Shown piece after piece: positions 23,806 through 32,419 of a DNA stretch of 37,624 nt (position 1 is the first letter of the stretch; each line of letters opens with the position of its first letter). The translations under genes were made by a program, and so were the position numbers. The notes below the pieces were generated by a model. That model did no database searches. It saw nothing but the letters and a program-made list of their open reading frames with translations, and had not been told where the DNA came from. This DNA is from Longimicrobium sp. (lineage in GTDB: Bacteria > Gemmatimonadota > Gemmatimonadetes > Longimicrobiales > Longimicrobiaceae): positions 1 through 37,624 of the forward strand of contig DASVWD010000038.1 in NCBI GenBank assembly GCA_036389795.1, read 5' to 3'.

Positions 23806-24030
23806 ATGCACTGGCGCGAATACATCCACTCCGACCCTGCCGTGTTGACGGGGAAGGCGGTCGTACGCGGGACCCGACTGTCCGTCGAGTTTGTGCTCGG
23901 GCTCTTCGCTGCTGGCTGGACGCACGCGCAGGTGCTGGAGAGCTATCCGCAGCTCACGCCCGAGGCGCTGCGGGCCGTGTTCGCCTACGCAGCCGAGGCA
24001 AATTCGACCCCAAGCGGGAGTTCGGTGTAG
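23806..24030 (+). CDS. DUF433-family antitoxin-like protein, orphan
   Basis: A 74-residue DUF433 protein, shown by IHSDPAVLTGKAVVRGTRLS near the N-terminus and EFVLGLFAAGWTHAQVLESY, PQLTPEALRAVFAYAAE after it. DUF433 proteins are small helix-turn-helix antitoxins normally next to a PIN-like DUF5615 toxin. No such partner is present: mnmA begins 46 nt downstream. It may be an orphan relic or may act on a toxin elsewhere. The ATG at 23806 follows a short AGAGGA-containing leader. Confidence 0.87.
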   Translation: MHWREYIHSDPAVLTGKAVVRGTRLSVEFVLGLFAAGWTHAQVLESYPQLTPEALRAVFAYAAEANSTPSGSSV

Positions 24031-24076
24031 CAGGGCGGGCGAAGTCGTTCCGGATCAACCACTCAGACGCAGCAAG

Positions 24077-25168
<1,092 letters not shown>

Positions 25169-25197
25169 CGGCCGGCGCGGCGAGTCCCGGTTTGCGA

Positions 25198-25224
25198 GGC
25201 CCGGTTGGAATTTCCGACCGGGCC
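25198..25224 (+). terminator. Intrinsic terminator after mnmA
   Basis: GGCCCGGTTGGAA pairs with TTCCGACCGGGCC with a single G-U wobble (25198-25210, 25212-25224; the tip must open). It lies 30 nt after mnmA and overlaps the -35 box of the next gene's promoter. Confidence 0.5.
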
Positions 25225-25233
25225 CCGTACGTT
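25205..25233 (+). promoter_or_regulatory. Sigma-70-type promoter for the ParS/MbcA-like gene
   Basis: TTGGAA (25205-25210), 17-bp spacer, TACGTT (25228-25233). The predicted start near 25240 leaves a leader of about 35 nt to the ATG at 25276. Confidence 0.55.
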
Positions 25234-25275
25234 TATGTGATGATCGCCACGCTTCCGCTCCGACCCGGGTGACGA

Positions 25276-25704
25276 ATGGCCCCGAATCCCGTTGCCAGAC
25301 TGCTGGGCGAGAGCGGCGTGCTCCCGGAGATCGTTTCCGACGAGGACTGGGACGCGGCGCTCAGGTCGGGGCTGCCGGTCGCGGCGCTCGACGCGGTGAC
25401 GGCGGAGTTCGGCTTCACGCCGGGCGAGATCGAGCGCTGCGTGGTCCCGCGCAAGACGGCCGCGCGCCGGCGCTCGCGCGGCGAGCGGCTGAAGCCGGAC
25501 GAGTCGGAGCGCCTGGCGCGCCTGGCCCGAGTGGCCCTGCGCGCGAAGGAGACGCTCGGCACCGCCGCGGAAGCGGTCGAGTGGCTGCGGCGGCGCAACC
25601 GCGCGCTGCAGAGTCACTCGCCGCTGGAGATGCTCGCCACGCCGGAGGGCGCGCGGATGGTGGAGGTGGTGCTGGCGCGGAGCGGGAGCGGGCTCGTCTC
25701 GTGA
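25276..25704 (+). CDS. Xre/MbcA/ParS (DUF2384-type) antitoxin, orphan
   Basis: A 142-residue protein. The C-terminal half is the MbcA/ParS toxin-binding domain: LKPDESERLARLARVALRAK, EAVEWLRRRNRAL, then PLEMLATPEGARMVEVVLAR. The N-terminal half holds a short Xre-like helix-turn-helix (LDAVTAEFGFTPGEIERCVV) and a basic linker. The family antagonises RES-domain toxins that degrade NAD+; in such operons the toxin start usually overlaps the antitoxin stop. Here a GTGATC start overlaps the stop at 25701 but ends after seven codons, and a palindromic repeat follows. It is therefore probably an antitoxin that has lost its toxin. Confidence 0.85.
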   Translation: MAPNPVARLLGESGVLPEIVSDEDWDAALRSGLPVAALDAVTAEFGFTPGEIERCVVPRKTAARRRSRGERLKPDESERLARLARVALRAKETLGTAAEAVEWLRRRNRALQSHSPLEMLATPEGARMVEVVLARSGSGLVS

Positions 25705-25739
25705 TCCCCAGATCTCTTCCGTAACGACGAACGGCTTGG

Positions 25740-25808
25740 CTCACACAGAGGACACAGAGAACACAGAGGAGTTGAAGTTCTCCGTGACCTCTGTGTCCTC
25801 TGTGTGAG
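25740..25808. repeat. Palindromic CACAGAGGA element, copy 1
   Basis: Perfect 20-bp terminal inverted repeats (25740-25759 and 25789-25808) flank a short core with GTTGAAGTTC. The arms consist of 9-nt CACAGAGGA units. A second copy is at 37533-37614. It has no coding content and lies between the convergent antitoxin gene and the 77-residue hypothetical gene. Confidence 0.8.
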
Positions 25809-25854
25809 TCCAATTCGCGCGGCTCGCCCGGAATCGAATGTCCGGGGAAGCGAG

Positions 25855-25884
25855 GAGGGGCGCAGCCGATGAGCCGCGCCCCTC
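25855..25884. terminator. Hairpin near the 3' end of the 77-residue gene
   Basis: GAGGGGCGC (25855-25863) pairs with GCGCCCCTC (25876-25884), followed by TCGTTCGT. It may terminate the minus-strand gene at 25906-26139 and, from the other side, transcription from the antitoxin gene. Confidence 0.5.
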
Positions 25885-25905
25885 TCGTTCGTCCGCCGTC
25901 GAAGC

Positions 25906-26139
25906 TCAATCCAGCGGTTTCGACTGGTTGAGCAGCTCGCGGAGCTGCTTTTCGTCGTACTCGATGACCTGCTCCTCGGCGTCGGCCTCGTCGCCGGGGC
26001 GCTCGACGTAGCGCGGGCGCACGGTGGGGTCCGACAGGCAGTTGAAGACGATCGTCGGCCGCTCGGCCAGCCCGAAGCGCCCGCTGGACGCGAACGCCTC
26101 CCACGTCATCAGGTTCTCGTCGGTGAACGTGTGGCTCAT
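25906..26139 (-). CDS. Hypothetical protein of 77 residues
   Basis: A small acidic protein with no recognised domain. It starts MSHTFTDENLMTWEAFASSG, continues with RPTIVFNCLSDPTVRPRYVE and ends in an acidic helix (DEADAEEQVIEYDEKQLREL). A GGGGGGAAG ribosome binding site lies directly before the ATG at 26139, and codon use matches the neighbours, which support a real gene. The pattern (beta strand, PRYVE, acidic helix) suggests a small cytoplasmic protein of a conserved but uncharacterised lineage-specific group; that is inference. Confidence 0.7.
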   Translation of the reverse strand: MSHTFTDENLMTWEAFASSGRFGLAERPTIVFNCLSDPTVRPRYVERPGDEADAEEQVIEYDEKQLRELLNQSKPLD

Positions 26140-26226
26140 CTTCCCCCCTCGTCCTCTTCCCCCCTGATCGTCGTCTGACCTTTTCGCTCACGCGTCCGGC
26201 GGGGCCGGAGCAAGAAGGCTGCCCTT

Positions 26227-26249
26227 CGCACTCACGCACTCACGCACTT
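26227..26249. repeat. Short octamer array downstream of dnaJ
   Basis: Three CGCACTCA/CGCACTTC units in tandem, which read GTGAGTGCG on the other strand. The array touches the dnaJ stop codon and belongs to the RAGTRCGN family described at 32420-32483. Confidence 0.6.
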
Positions 26250-27388
26250 CAGTGGCGCAGGCCGGCGGCGGCGGCGAACTGCTCGAACTGCTGCTTCTGC
26301 TCGTCGGAGAGCTGCTCGGGGACCTCCACCTGCACGCGCACGTACTGGTCGCCGCGGCGGCCGCCCTTCTCCACGCCCTGGCCCTTGATGCGGAAGCGCG
26401 TGCCGCTCTGCGTCCCCGACGGGATCTTCAGCACCACGCCCTTCCCGTCCACCGTGCGCACCTTCACCCTGGAGCCCAGCACCGCCTGCGCCATGTTCAC
26501 GGGGATGGTGCAGTGCAGGTCCAGCCCCTCGCGCGTGAAGAAGCGGTCGGGCTGCACGCGGAAGGTGAGCATCAGGTCGCCCGGCGGGCCGCCGCCCGCG
26601 CCCTTCTCGCCCTGCCCCGCCAGCCGCAGCCTGGAGCCTTCGTCGACCCCCGCGGGGACGTTGATGTTGACGGTGCGCTGCTGGCGGAGCTGGCCCGTGC
26701 CCCGGCAGTTCTCGCACGGCTCCTGGGGGACCTTGCCCTTGCCCAGGCAGTTGGGGCAGGGGCGCGTGACCCCGAAGTTGCCCTGCCCGAAGGTGATGGT
26801 CCCCTTGCCGTTGCACTCGGGGCAGATGATGACGGGCGTCCCCGGCTTGGCGCCCGAGCCGCCGCACACGGGGCAGTCCTCGGTGACCGGCAGGGTGACG
26901 GTGATGGTGCCGCCGCGCACCGCCGTCTTGAAGGGGATCTCGACCGCGTAGTCGATGTTCTCACCGCGCTGCGGGCCCGAGGCGCGGCCCCGCGACTTCT
27001 TCCCGAAGTCGAAGATGGAGCCGAAGATGTCGCCCAGCCCGCCGATGTCGCCGAGGTCCAGGTCGTCGAAGGTGAACGTCTGCCCCCCGGCGCCCGCGCC
27101 CGCACCCGCGCCGCCGGGGCGCCGGGCGCCGGGGCGGAAGCCGCCCAGGCCGCCGCCGAAGGCGCCCAGCCTGCGCATCTGGTCGTACTGCTTGCGCTTG
27201 CCCTCGTCGGAGAGCACCGAGTACGCCTCGGAGACCTCCTTGAAGCGCTCCGCCGCCGACGGGTTGTTCCGGTTCGCGTCGGGGTGGTACTGCTTGGCGA
27301 GCTTGCGGTACGCCTTCTTGATCTCGTCCGCGCTGGCGTTCTCGGCGACGCCCAGAATGCGGTAGAAGTCCTTGGTCTGCGTCGGCAT
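26249..27388 (-). CDS. dnaJ: Chaperone DnaJ
   Basis: A 379-residue type I J-domain co-chaperone that delivers substrates to DnaK and stimulates its ATPase. The J domain (residues 1-70) has the HPD tripeptide at 35-37 ([10 protein letters not shown]). A Gly/Phe/Pro-rich linker (about 75-115) contains GAGAGAG. Four zinc-binding CxxCxGxG-type motifs follow ([40 protein letters not shown]), then the C-terminal substrate-binding domain. It lies 53 nt downstream of grpE in the same direction. dnaK is not nearby. Confidence 0.97.
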   Translation of the reverse strand: MPTQTKDFYRILGVAENASADEIKKAYRKLAKQYHPDANRNNPSAAERFKEVSEAYSVLSDEGKRKQYDQMRRLGAFGGGLGGFRPGARRPGGAGAGAGAGGQTFTFDDLDLGDIGGLGDIFGSIFDFGKKSRGRASGPQRGENIDYAVEIPFKTAVRGGTITVTLPVTEDCPVCGGSGAKPGTPVIICPECNGKGTITFGQGNFGVTRPCPNCLGKGKVPQEPCENCRGTGQLRQQRTVNINVPAGVDEGSRLRLAGQGEKGAGGGPPGDLMLTFRVQPDRFFTREGLDLHCTIPVNMAQAVLGSRVKVRTVDGKGVVLKIPSGTQSGTRFRIKGQGVEKGGRRGDQYVRVQVEVPEQLSDEQKQQFEQFAAAAGLRH

Positions 27389-27441
27389 GGTGTGTCGGAT
27401 GAACGGAAACAGCCTTCAGGCGCGCCGCCGCTGCCGCCGCC

Positions 27442-28119
27442 TCACTCCTGGTACTTGCGCACCACCACGCGCGCGGGGCGCAGCAGCACGCCCTTGAAGC
27501 GGTACCCCTTCTGGTACTCCTGGGCCACCGTGTCGTCCTCCTCCGGCTTGTCGGTGGGGACGGTGGTGAGCCCCTCGTGCAGCGTGGGGTCGAAAGGCTT
27601 CCCCGCGGCCTCGATGGTCTCGAGCCCCGCGGCCTCCATGGCGCGCAGGAACTTCTTCTCCACCATCTCGGCGCCCTCGTGCAGCGCGCCGGCCGGCGTG
27701 GTCTCCGGGTCGTAGTCGGCGATGCGCGCCAGGTCTTCCAGCGGCTCCAGCAGCCGCTCGAGGAGCTGCGCCTGCGCGCGCACCATGTTCTCCGAGCGCT
27801 CGCGCTCCACGCGCTTGCGGTAGTTCTCGAACTCGGCGGCCAGGCGCAGGAGCCGGTCCTTGGTGGCGGCGAGCTCGGCCGCGGGATCGGCGGCCTGCGG
27901 GGGCGCGGCCTCGGCGGCGGGGGCGCCGCCGGCGCGCGCCTGCCCGTCGCCCGCCAGGCCGTTGCCGCCCGTCTGCCCGTCGGCGCCAGCGGAGGGCTGG
28001 CCGTCGCCGCCGCCGGCGGAAGACTCGCCGTTCCCGGCGGAGCCCTGCGGCTCGTCGCGCCCGGCGTCGGCGTGTTCGTGGTCGCGGTGGTGCTTCCGGT
28101 GCTTGCTGTCGTCGGTCAT
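27442..28119 (-). CDS. grpE: Nucleotide exchange factor GrpE
   Basis: A 225-residue GrpE, which releases ADP from DnaK. The first about 80 residues are an unusually long, disordered His/Gly/Ala-rich tail (KHRKHHRDHEHADAG, then Gly/Ala/Gln repeats). The family core starts at AELAATKDRLLRLAAEFENY with the long coiled helix and RKRVERERSENMVRAQAQLL, and ends with the beta domain PTDKPEEDDTVAQEYQKGY and the signature YRFKGVLLRPARVVV. It is the first gene of grpE-dnaJ. No CIRCE element (TTAGCACTC-N9-GAGTGCTAA) was seen upstream, so regulation by HrcA is not supported. Confidence 0.95.
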   Translation of the reverse strand: MTDDSKHRKHHRDHEHADAGRDEPQGSAGNGESSAGGGDGQPSAGADGQTGGNGLAGDGQARAGGAPAAEAAPPQAADPAAELAATKDRLLRLAAEFENYRKRVERERSENMVRAQAQLLERLLEPLEDLARIADYDPETTPAGALHEGAEMVEKKFLRAMEAAGLETIEAAGKPFDPTLHEGLTTVPTDKPEEDDTVAQEYQKGYRFKGVLLRPARVVVRKYQE

Positions 28120-28200
28120 GATCGATCCCGATCCAGATCCTCTCCAGTTGCAGAGCGCCCGCGCGGCCCCGGCCGGCGGGCGAACCCATGAAAGTCGAGC

Positions 28201-28216
28201 CGAAACACCGGTTTCG
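28201..28216. promoter_or_regulatory. Palindrome CGAAAC-ACCG-GTTTCG upstream of grpE
   Basis: A 16-bp palindrome with 6-bp arms, about 80 nt upstream of the grpE start codon. It is an operator candidate in a region without CIRCE; no regulator can be assigned. The rest of 28120-28343 holds only an octamer array and GC-rich sequence without a gene. Confidence 0.3.
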
Positions 28217-28263
28217 CAAGGCGGGTGCCGCCCGGAGGTGCCGGATTGGCAGGTTTCGGTGAC

Positions 28264-28293
28264 AGTGCGTGAGTGCGGAAGTGCGTGAGTGCG
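28264..28293 (+). repeat. RAGTRCGN octamer array upstream of grpE
   Basis: AGTGCGTG-AGTGCGGA-AGTGCGTG-AGTGCG, an 8-nt period, between grpE and the ROK gene. Same family as 26227-26249 and 32420-32483. Confidence 0.65.
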
Positions 28294-28343
28294 CCCTCAC
28301 CCCGGCGTACGGGTCTCCAGCGCGGATCCGCGCCGTCGCCGGG

Positions 28344-29189
28344 TCAGGACGCCGGGCCCGCGGCGGCACGGGCGGCGCCGAGGGCGGCCACGGCCTCTCC
28401 CGCGCGGACGCGACGGACGGCGCAGGCGCTCCACGACTCGGGGAGGCTGTGGCGCTCGGCACTCGCCAGGGCGGCGGCCTCGTAGCCCGGCAGCTCCAGC
28501 GCGCCGCCGCCGACGGCGATCAGCTCCGGGTTCAGGAGGTTCGCCACCGCCGCGAGGCCCAGGCCCAGCGCTTCCCCGCCCTCCCGGATCGCCGCGAGCG
28601 CGTCGGGGTCGCCGCGCTCGGCCCGGAGGCGCAGGCCGGCGCCGTCGGTGCCCAGCCGCGCGGCGATGGCGGCGCCCCCGGCCAGCTCGTCCAGGCGCCG
28701 CACGCCGTCTCCCGCCGCGATCGGCAGGTAGCCCAGCTCGCCGGCCCAGCCGCGCGCGCCGCGCAGGGGGAGGCCGTGGACGCGGAACGCCGCGCCGACC
28801 GCCGTCCCCGCCATCACGAGCGCGACAGTCGCGCCGGGCGCGAGGTCGTGCGCCTCTTCGATCAGAGCGGCCTCGGCGTCGTTCACCGCGCGGACGGGGC
28901 AGCCCAGGTCGGCGAAGGCGTCCGCCACGCGCCAGCCCGCCAGCCGTGGGAGCATGTCGCAGGCGACGACGCGCCCGTCCTCGTCCACCAGACCGGGAAT
29001 CGCGATCCCCAGCGCCGCGGGCGGTCCGTCCAGCCGCGAGAGGAAAGCGCGCACCGCCCGCTCGATGTCGTCCGGCGCCGCCTCCGGACCCGTCGCGGCG
29101 CGGTCCGTCACCCGGCGCTCCCCATCGCCCGCGACCAGCAGCAGCTTGGTCCCGCCGACGTCGATCCCCACCCACGGGCGTCCGGCCAC
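28344..29189 (-). CDS. ROK-family sugar kinase/regulator-like protein lacking the zinc motif
   Basis: A 281-residue protein of the ROK (repressor, ORF, kinase) family. The phosphate loop DVGGTKLLLV begins near residue 9; IAIPGLVDEDGRVV, the catalytic-base region VNDAEAAL, ARGWAGELGYLPI and VANLLNPELIAVGGGALEL follow in family order. The usual zinc-binding CxCGxxGCxE after the GELGH segment is absent. No N-terminal DNA-binding domain is present, so a glucokinase-like kinase is more likely than a repressor. The GTG at 29189 is chosen because AAGGAG lies 6 nt upstream; upstream in-frame codons have no such site. Substrate unknown. Confidence 0.85.
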   Translation of the reverse strand: MAGRPWVGIDVGGTKLLLVAGDGERRVTDRAATGPEAAPDDIERAVRAFLSRLDGPPAALGIAIPGLVDEDGRVVACDMLPRLAGWRVADAFADLGCPVRAVNDAEAALIEEAHDLAPGATVALVMAGTAVGAAFRVHGLPLRGARGWAGELGYLPIAAGDGVRRLDELAGGAAIAARLGTDGAGLRLRAERGDPDALAAIREGGEALGLGLAAVANLLNPELIAVGGGALELPGYEAAALASAERHSLPESWSACAVRRVRAGEAVAALGAARAAAGPAS

Positions 29190-29244
29190 CAGGGGCTCCT
29201 TGCCTCGGGCAGATGGATCATCGCCAGGCAAACGCGGGCACAAG

Positions 29245-29298
29245 GCGGCTGAAGCCGCGGCTACAACTGCAGAAAGCCTCGTAAACCCCGCGAGGCTT
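29245..29298 (+). repeat. Structured dispersed element with GGCTAC linker, copy 2
   Basis: Stem I GCGGCT-GA-AGCCGC (29245-29258), linker GGCTACAACTGCAGA (29259-29273), stem II AAGCCTCG/CGAGGCTT (29274-29281, 29291-29298). Compare 20453-20503: similar linker, different but internally paired stems. It lies in the 195-nt gap between the ROK and hydrolase genes. Confidence 0.55.
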
Positions 29299-29346
29299 CA
29301 ACTGCTTGACTGCAGGAGCGTCGAGGAGGATTCAGCCGTGGCCCGC

Positions 29347-29381
29347 CACTTCGCACCTCGCACTTCGCACTTCGCACCTCG
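29347..29381. repeat. Heptamer array between ROK and hydrolase genes
   Basis: Five 7-nt units CACTTCG/CACCTCG in tandem ending at the hydrolase stop codon. The same 7-nt form occurs at 11361-11391 and about 11905-11940. Confidence 0.65.
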
Positions 29382-29384
29382 CGC

Positions 29385-30242
29385 TCACTCGCCCAGCACC
29401 CGCTCGACCCACCCGGCGACGTCCTCGACCACCCGCTCGCGGCCGACCTCGTTGTGGGGCTCGTGACGGAAGCCGTCGTAGCGCCGGATCGTCACGTCGC
29501 CGGGCAGCGCCCCGGCGAAGCGGAGGACGGCGGTCTCGTCGACGATGGTGTCGGCGGTGGGGACCAGGAAGAGGAGCGGGCGCGGGAGCTTCGCCTGCTC
29601 GGCCGTGGCGCGCGCGATGTGCTCCATCCACTCGGTGTAGAGCCGCGGCGTCACCTTGCCGTGCACCAGCGGGTCGTCGCGGTACGAGCGCACGTACGCC
29701 GCGTCGTGCGACAGCTCCGCGGGGTCGATCTCGTTGGAGATCGGGAGCGCCGGGAGGAGCTTCGACAGCACGCCCGAGGCGGCCACCTTCCACCGCGGCG
29801 CCTTCACCGCCACCCCCAGGAGCGGCGCCGAGAGCACGGCCGCGCGGAAGGCACCAGGGTGCGCCTGCAGGTGCCGGATCGCCACCAGCCCGCCGAACGA
29901 GTGGCCGTAGAGGAGGACGGGGAGCCCGGCGAAGGGGCCCTCGACCACCGCGCGGCGCATCCGCTCCAGGTCGTCCACCAGCTGCTCGAAGCGACGGGCG
30001 TAGGCGCGCGGGCCGCCGGAGCGCCCGTGGCCCCGGTGGTCCACCGCCGCGAAGGCGAGGCCCCTGGGCGCCAGCTCGCGCGCCAGCCGGGCGTAGCGGC
30101 CGCCGTGCTCGCCCAGGCCGTGGCTCACCAGCACGCCGGCGCGGGGGCGGTCCAGCGGCCAGTGCTGCCAGTGCAGGCGCACGCCGTCGGCCGCGGTGAC
30201 GAAGGCGGACTCGGAGGCCGGCGGGACGATGGCGGCGCTCAC
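29385..30242 (-). CDS. Alpha/beta hydrolase, monoacylglycerol-lipase-like
   Basis: A 285-residue serine hydrolase. The nucleophile S115 sits in LLYGHSFGGL; the oxyanion motif is VSHGLGEHGGRY, and DHRGHGRSGG follows. Late acidic and His residues (VPTADTIVDE, RHEPHNEVGRERV) complete a likely triad. The HGLGEHGGRY and GHSFGG pattern is typical of monoacylglycerol lipase/lysophospholipase L2-like proteins. It is last in the unit membrane protein-roadblock-mglA-pgsA-hydrolase; pgsA ends 17 nt upstream, so a lipid role is plausible. The GTG at 30242 gives the expected N-terminus. Substrate not established. Confidence 0.87.
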   Translation of the reverse strand: MSAAIVPPASESAFVTAADGVRLHWQHWPLDRPRAGVLVSHGLGEHGGRYARLARELAPRGLAFAAVDHRGHGRSGGPRAYARRFEQLVDDLERMRRAVVEGPFAGLPVLLYGHSFGGLVAIRHLQAHPGAFRAAVLSAPLLGVAVKAPRWKVAASGVLSKLLPALPISNEIDPAELSHDAAYVRSYRDDPLVHGKVTPRLYTEWMEHIARATAEQAKLPRPLLFLVPTADTIVDETAVLRFAGALPGDVTIRRYDGFRHEPHNEVGRERVVEDVAGWVERVLGE

Positions 30243-30259
30243 GGGGCCCTGGCGCCGCC

Positions 30260-30916
30260 TCAGCGCGCCTCCTTCCGCTGCAGGTCGAGCGTGCGGAAGG
30301 TCTGCAGGTACACGTAGAGCGACCAGACGGTGAGCACCACCGCCACGGCCAGGTTCGCCATGGAGAAGAGGCGGTGGAAGGGGACCCAGAAGCCCTCCCA
30401 GAACGAGGCGCCCTCCCACCCGTGCGCCCGCGCGGTCGAGTGGAGGGCGTACCAGAAGATGACGGCGCCGATGGCGATGTTCTGGAAGACGGCCTTGAGC
30501 TTCCCCGCCTTCCCCGCCGCCAGCACCACCCCGCGCCGGGCCGCGTAGCCGCGGAAGACGGTGATGAAGATCTCCCGCCCGAAGATGACCACCAGGATCC
30601 AGAGCGGGAGCGTGGCGCCGAACCAGGGGAACGGCGTCTCGGGCTCCATCCCGTGCGAGAGGAGGTAGAAGGGGACGATGGTGCAGGCCAGCAGGAGCTT
30701 GTCGGCCAGGGGGTCGGCCAGCTTGCCGAAGTCGGTGATCAGGTTGTGCTTGCGGGCGATCTTCCCGTCCACCATGTCCGAGAACGCGGCCACCAGGAAG
30801 ACCACGAACGCGGCCAGGCGCACCCCGAACCTGTCGGTGAGGATCATCGGCGCCAGCAGCACGGCCAGCGCGATGCGGCCGATGGTGATGGCGTTGGGGA
30901 GGTTGAGCCAGGCCAT
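30260..30916 (-). CDS. pgsA: CDP-diacylglycerol--glycerol-3-phosphate 3-phosphatidyltransferase
   Basis: A 218-residue membrane enzyme making phosphatidylglycerol phosphate from CDP-diacylglycerol and glycerol 3-phosphate. The CDP-alcohol phosphotransferase signature is complete: D47, D50-G51, A54-R55, G64, D68, D72 (SDMVDGKIARKHN then DFGKLADPLADK). About five hydrophobic segments follow, and NLPNAITIGRI is the usual PgsA start. The C-terminal extension (about 40 residues) is slightly longer than usual. It lies 17 nt after mglA, so the two are cotranscribed. Confidence 0.94.
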   Translation of the reverse strand: MAWLNLPNAITIGRIALAVLLAPMILTDRFGVRLAAFVVFLVAAFSDMVDGKIARKHNLITDFGKLADPLADKLLLACTIVPFYLLSHGMEPETPFPWFGATLPLWILVVIFGREIFITVFRGYAARRGVVLAAGKAGKLKAVFQNIAIGAVIFWYALHSTARAHGWEGASFWEGFWVPFHRLFSMANLAVAVVLTVWSLYVYLQTFRTLDLQRKEAR

Positions 30917-30933
30917 GCGCTTCCCGCGGCCCG

Positions 30934-31512
30934 TCAGCTCAGCGCCTTGATGACCTGCTTGCTGACGGCCTTCAGCGTGTCGAAGACCCCGATCCCACGC
31001 GTGCCCACCGCCTCGAAGTACTGCACCCGGTTGGGGTTGAGCTGCGCCTCCAGCTCCTGCACCGAGGAGATGTTGGGGAGGTCGCGCTTGTTGTACTGGA
31101 TCACGAAGGGGATCTCGCGCAGGTCCAGCCCGTACTCCGAGAGGTTCTCGTAGAGGTTGTGCATGCTCTCGATGTTGGCGTCGAGCCGCTCCACCTGGCT
31201 GTCGGCCACGAACACCACCCCGTCGACCCCCTTGAGGATGAGCTTGCGGCTGGCGTTGTAGTACACCTGCCCGGGGACCGTGTACAGGTGGAAGCGCGTC
31301 TTGAAGCCGCGGATCGCCCCCAGGTCCACCGGGAGGAAGTCGAAGAAGAGGGTGCGCTCGGTCTCGGTGGCCAGCGAGATCAGCTTGCCGCGCGTGTTGG
31401 GCGCCACCTTCTCGTAGATGTACTCCAGGTTGGTGGTCTTCCCGCAGAGGCCGGGGCCGTAGTAGACGATCTTGCAGTTGATCTCGCGCGAGGCGTAGTT
31501 GATCATCGACAT
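30934..31512 (-). CDS. mglA: MglA-type small Ras-like GTPase
   Basis: A 192-residue GTPase nearly superimposable on Myxococcus MglA, which switches cell polarity and gliding. The P-loop GPGLCGKT is residues 19-26; the intrinsic arginine finger R53 lies in [11 protein letters not shown]; switch II is YTVPGQV with T78 and Q82; the base-recognition motif NKRD is at 141-144. All residues needed for GTP hydrolysis are present. Its start follows the roadblock stop by 13 nt. In Gemmatimonadota the role is likely polarity, motility or secretion positioning, but that is inference. Confidence 0.97.
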   Translation of the reverse strand: MSMINYASREINCKIVYYGPGLCGKTTNLEYIYEKVAPNTRGKLISLATETERTLFFDFLPVDLGAIRGFKTRFHLYTVPGQVYYNASRKLILKGVDGVVFVADSQVERLDANIESMHNLYENLSEYGLDLREIPFVIQYNKRDLPNISSVQELEAQLNPNRVQYFEAVGTRGIGVFDTLKAVSKQVIKALS

Positions 31513-31525
31513 GGATGGGCCTCCC

Positions 31526-32029
31526 CTAGAGATCGCCGAACAGGCGGTCGATCTCGTCCTCCGCCTCGTCGACGAAGGAGGCCTCCATGCGCAAGCTGGG
31601 CGGCGCCGCGGCCGAGCGCTCGAACATCTCGCGGAAGGTCTCGCCCAGCTCCTTCACCAGTGCCTTCACCTTGATCCGGATCATCCCGAGCGTCGTGCGG
31701 TTGTCGAAGAGCACCACCAGGATCACCCGCCGCACCACGTCGGCCAGGTACATGCTCTCCTTCTCGCCCTGGTGGAAGAGCGAGGAGAACTCGTTCTCGC
31801 CGATCATGCTGGCGAGCTGGTCGTTGGCCGAGAAGTCGGCCGCGGCCAGGCTGGCGAAGGCGGTGGTGTCGAAGTCGGGCTTCTCGCCCGCGGTGGTCAC
31901 CAGCTGCCCGGTGCGGTCCACCAGCAGGGCGCAGCGGGCGTTGGAGTCGTAGAGGAAGTCCTGGAGGAGCCGGTCGATCCGGTGGAAGTCGCGCTCCTCG
32001 AACGACCAGCTGCTGGCGCCGCCCGCCAT
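31526..32029 (-). CDS. Roadblock/LC7-domain protein, probable MglA regulator (MglB-like)
   Basis: A 167-residue protein with a roadblock/LC7 fold: [20 protein letters not shown] at the start, [20 protein letters not shown], then [20 protein letters not shown] and [21 protein letters not shown]-terminal helical tail with acidic end ([14 protein letters not shown]) follows. Roadblock proteins such as MglB act as GAPs for MglA; the order and 13-nt spacing strongly support that here. Its ATG at 32029 overlaps the previous gene's stop (TGATG), so translation is coupled. Confidence 0.93.
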   Translation of the reverse strand: MAGGASSWSFEERDFHRIDRLLQDFLYDSNARCALLVDRTGQLVTTAGEKPDFDTTAFASLAAADFSANDQLASMIGENEFSSLFHQGEKESMYLADVVRRVILVVLFDNRTTLGMIRIKVKALVKELGETFREMFERSAAAPPSLRMEASFVDEAEDEIDRLFGDL

Positions 32030-32364
32030 CAGGCGACCTCCGACTCGCGCGAGGCGAGCGCCTCCTCCAGCCGCGCCAGCACCGCCTGCGCCCGCTTGCG
32101 CAGCAGCGGCCGGGGCTCCCACGCCAGGAAGTCGCGCAGCAGCAGCACCGTGTCGACCGACGCGGCCACGCCGCCCAGGTACTCCAGCGCGCCCAGGCGG
32201 CGCAGGGGGTGGGGCGAGAACAGGTCGCGCCGGCTGCGGCTGATCTGGTCGCGGACCAGCAGGAAGCCGAGCGCGGCCACGGCCCCCGCGGCCAGGACGA
32301 CGAACGCCGTGGTTCGCAGGATTCGCTTGTGTTCCATCGAGCCGGTGAGGGCGGACGTTGACAT
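32029..32364 (-). CDS. Small membrane-anchored helical protein coupled to roadblock/MglA
   Basis: A 111-residue protein with no recognised family. After about 19 N-terminal residues it has one membrane segment (TTAFVVLAAGAVAALGFLLV), then a basic cytoplasmic part with two HEAT-like helical pairs (HPLRRLGALEYLGGVAASVD, LLRDFLAWEPRPLLRKRAQA) and an acidic tail. Its stop overlaps the roadblock start by one base, so it is made with the MglA system; a membrane docking or scaffold role is inference. The start is uncertain: ATG at 32364 is used, ATG at 32337 (MEHKRIL) is an equally possible start. Neither has a good ribosome binding site. Confidence 0.75.
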   Translation of the reverse strand: MSTSALTGSMEHKRILRTTAFVVLAAGAVAALGFLLVRDQISRSRRDLFSPHPLRRLGALEYLGGVAASVDTVLLLRDFLAWEPRPLLRKRAQAVLARLEEALASRESEVA

Positions 32365-32419
32365 GCGGCGGTGACAAACTAACGGGCGGACGGCGAAAGG
32401 GAAATGCCGTGCCAACCGC

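Noticed and set aside
28120-28260. CIRCE operator upstream of grpE
   Set aside because: No TTAGCACTC-N9-GAGTGCTAA-like sequence is present; only a different palindrome at 28201-28216.
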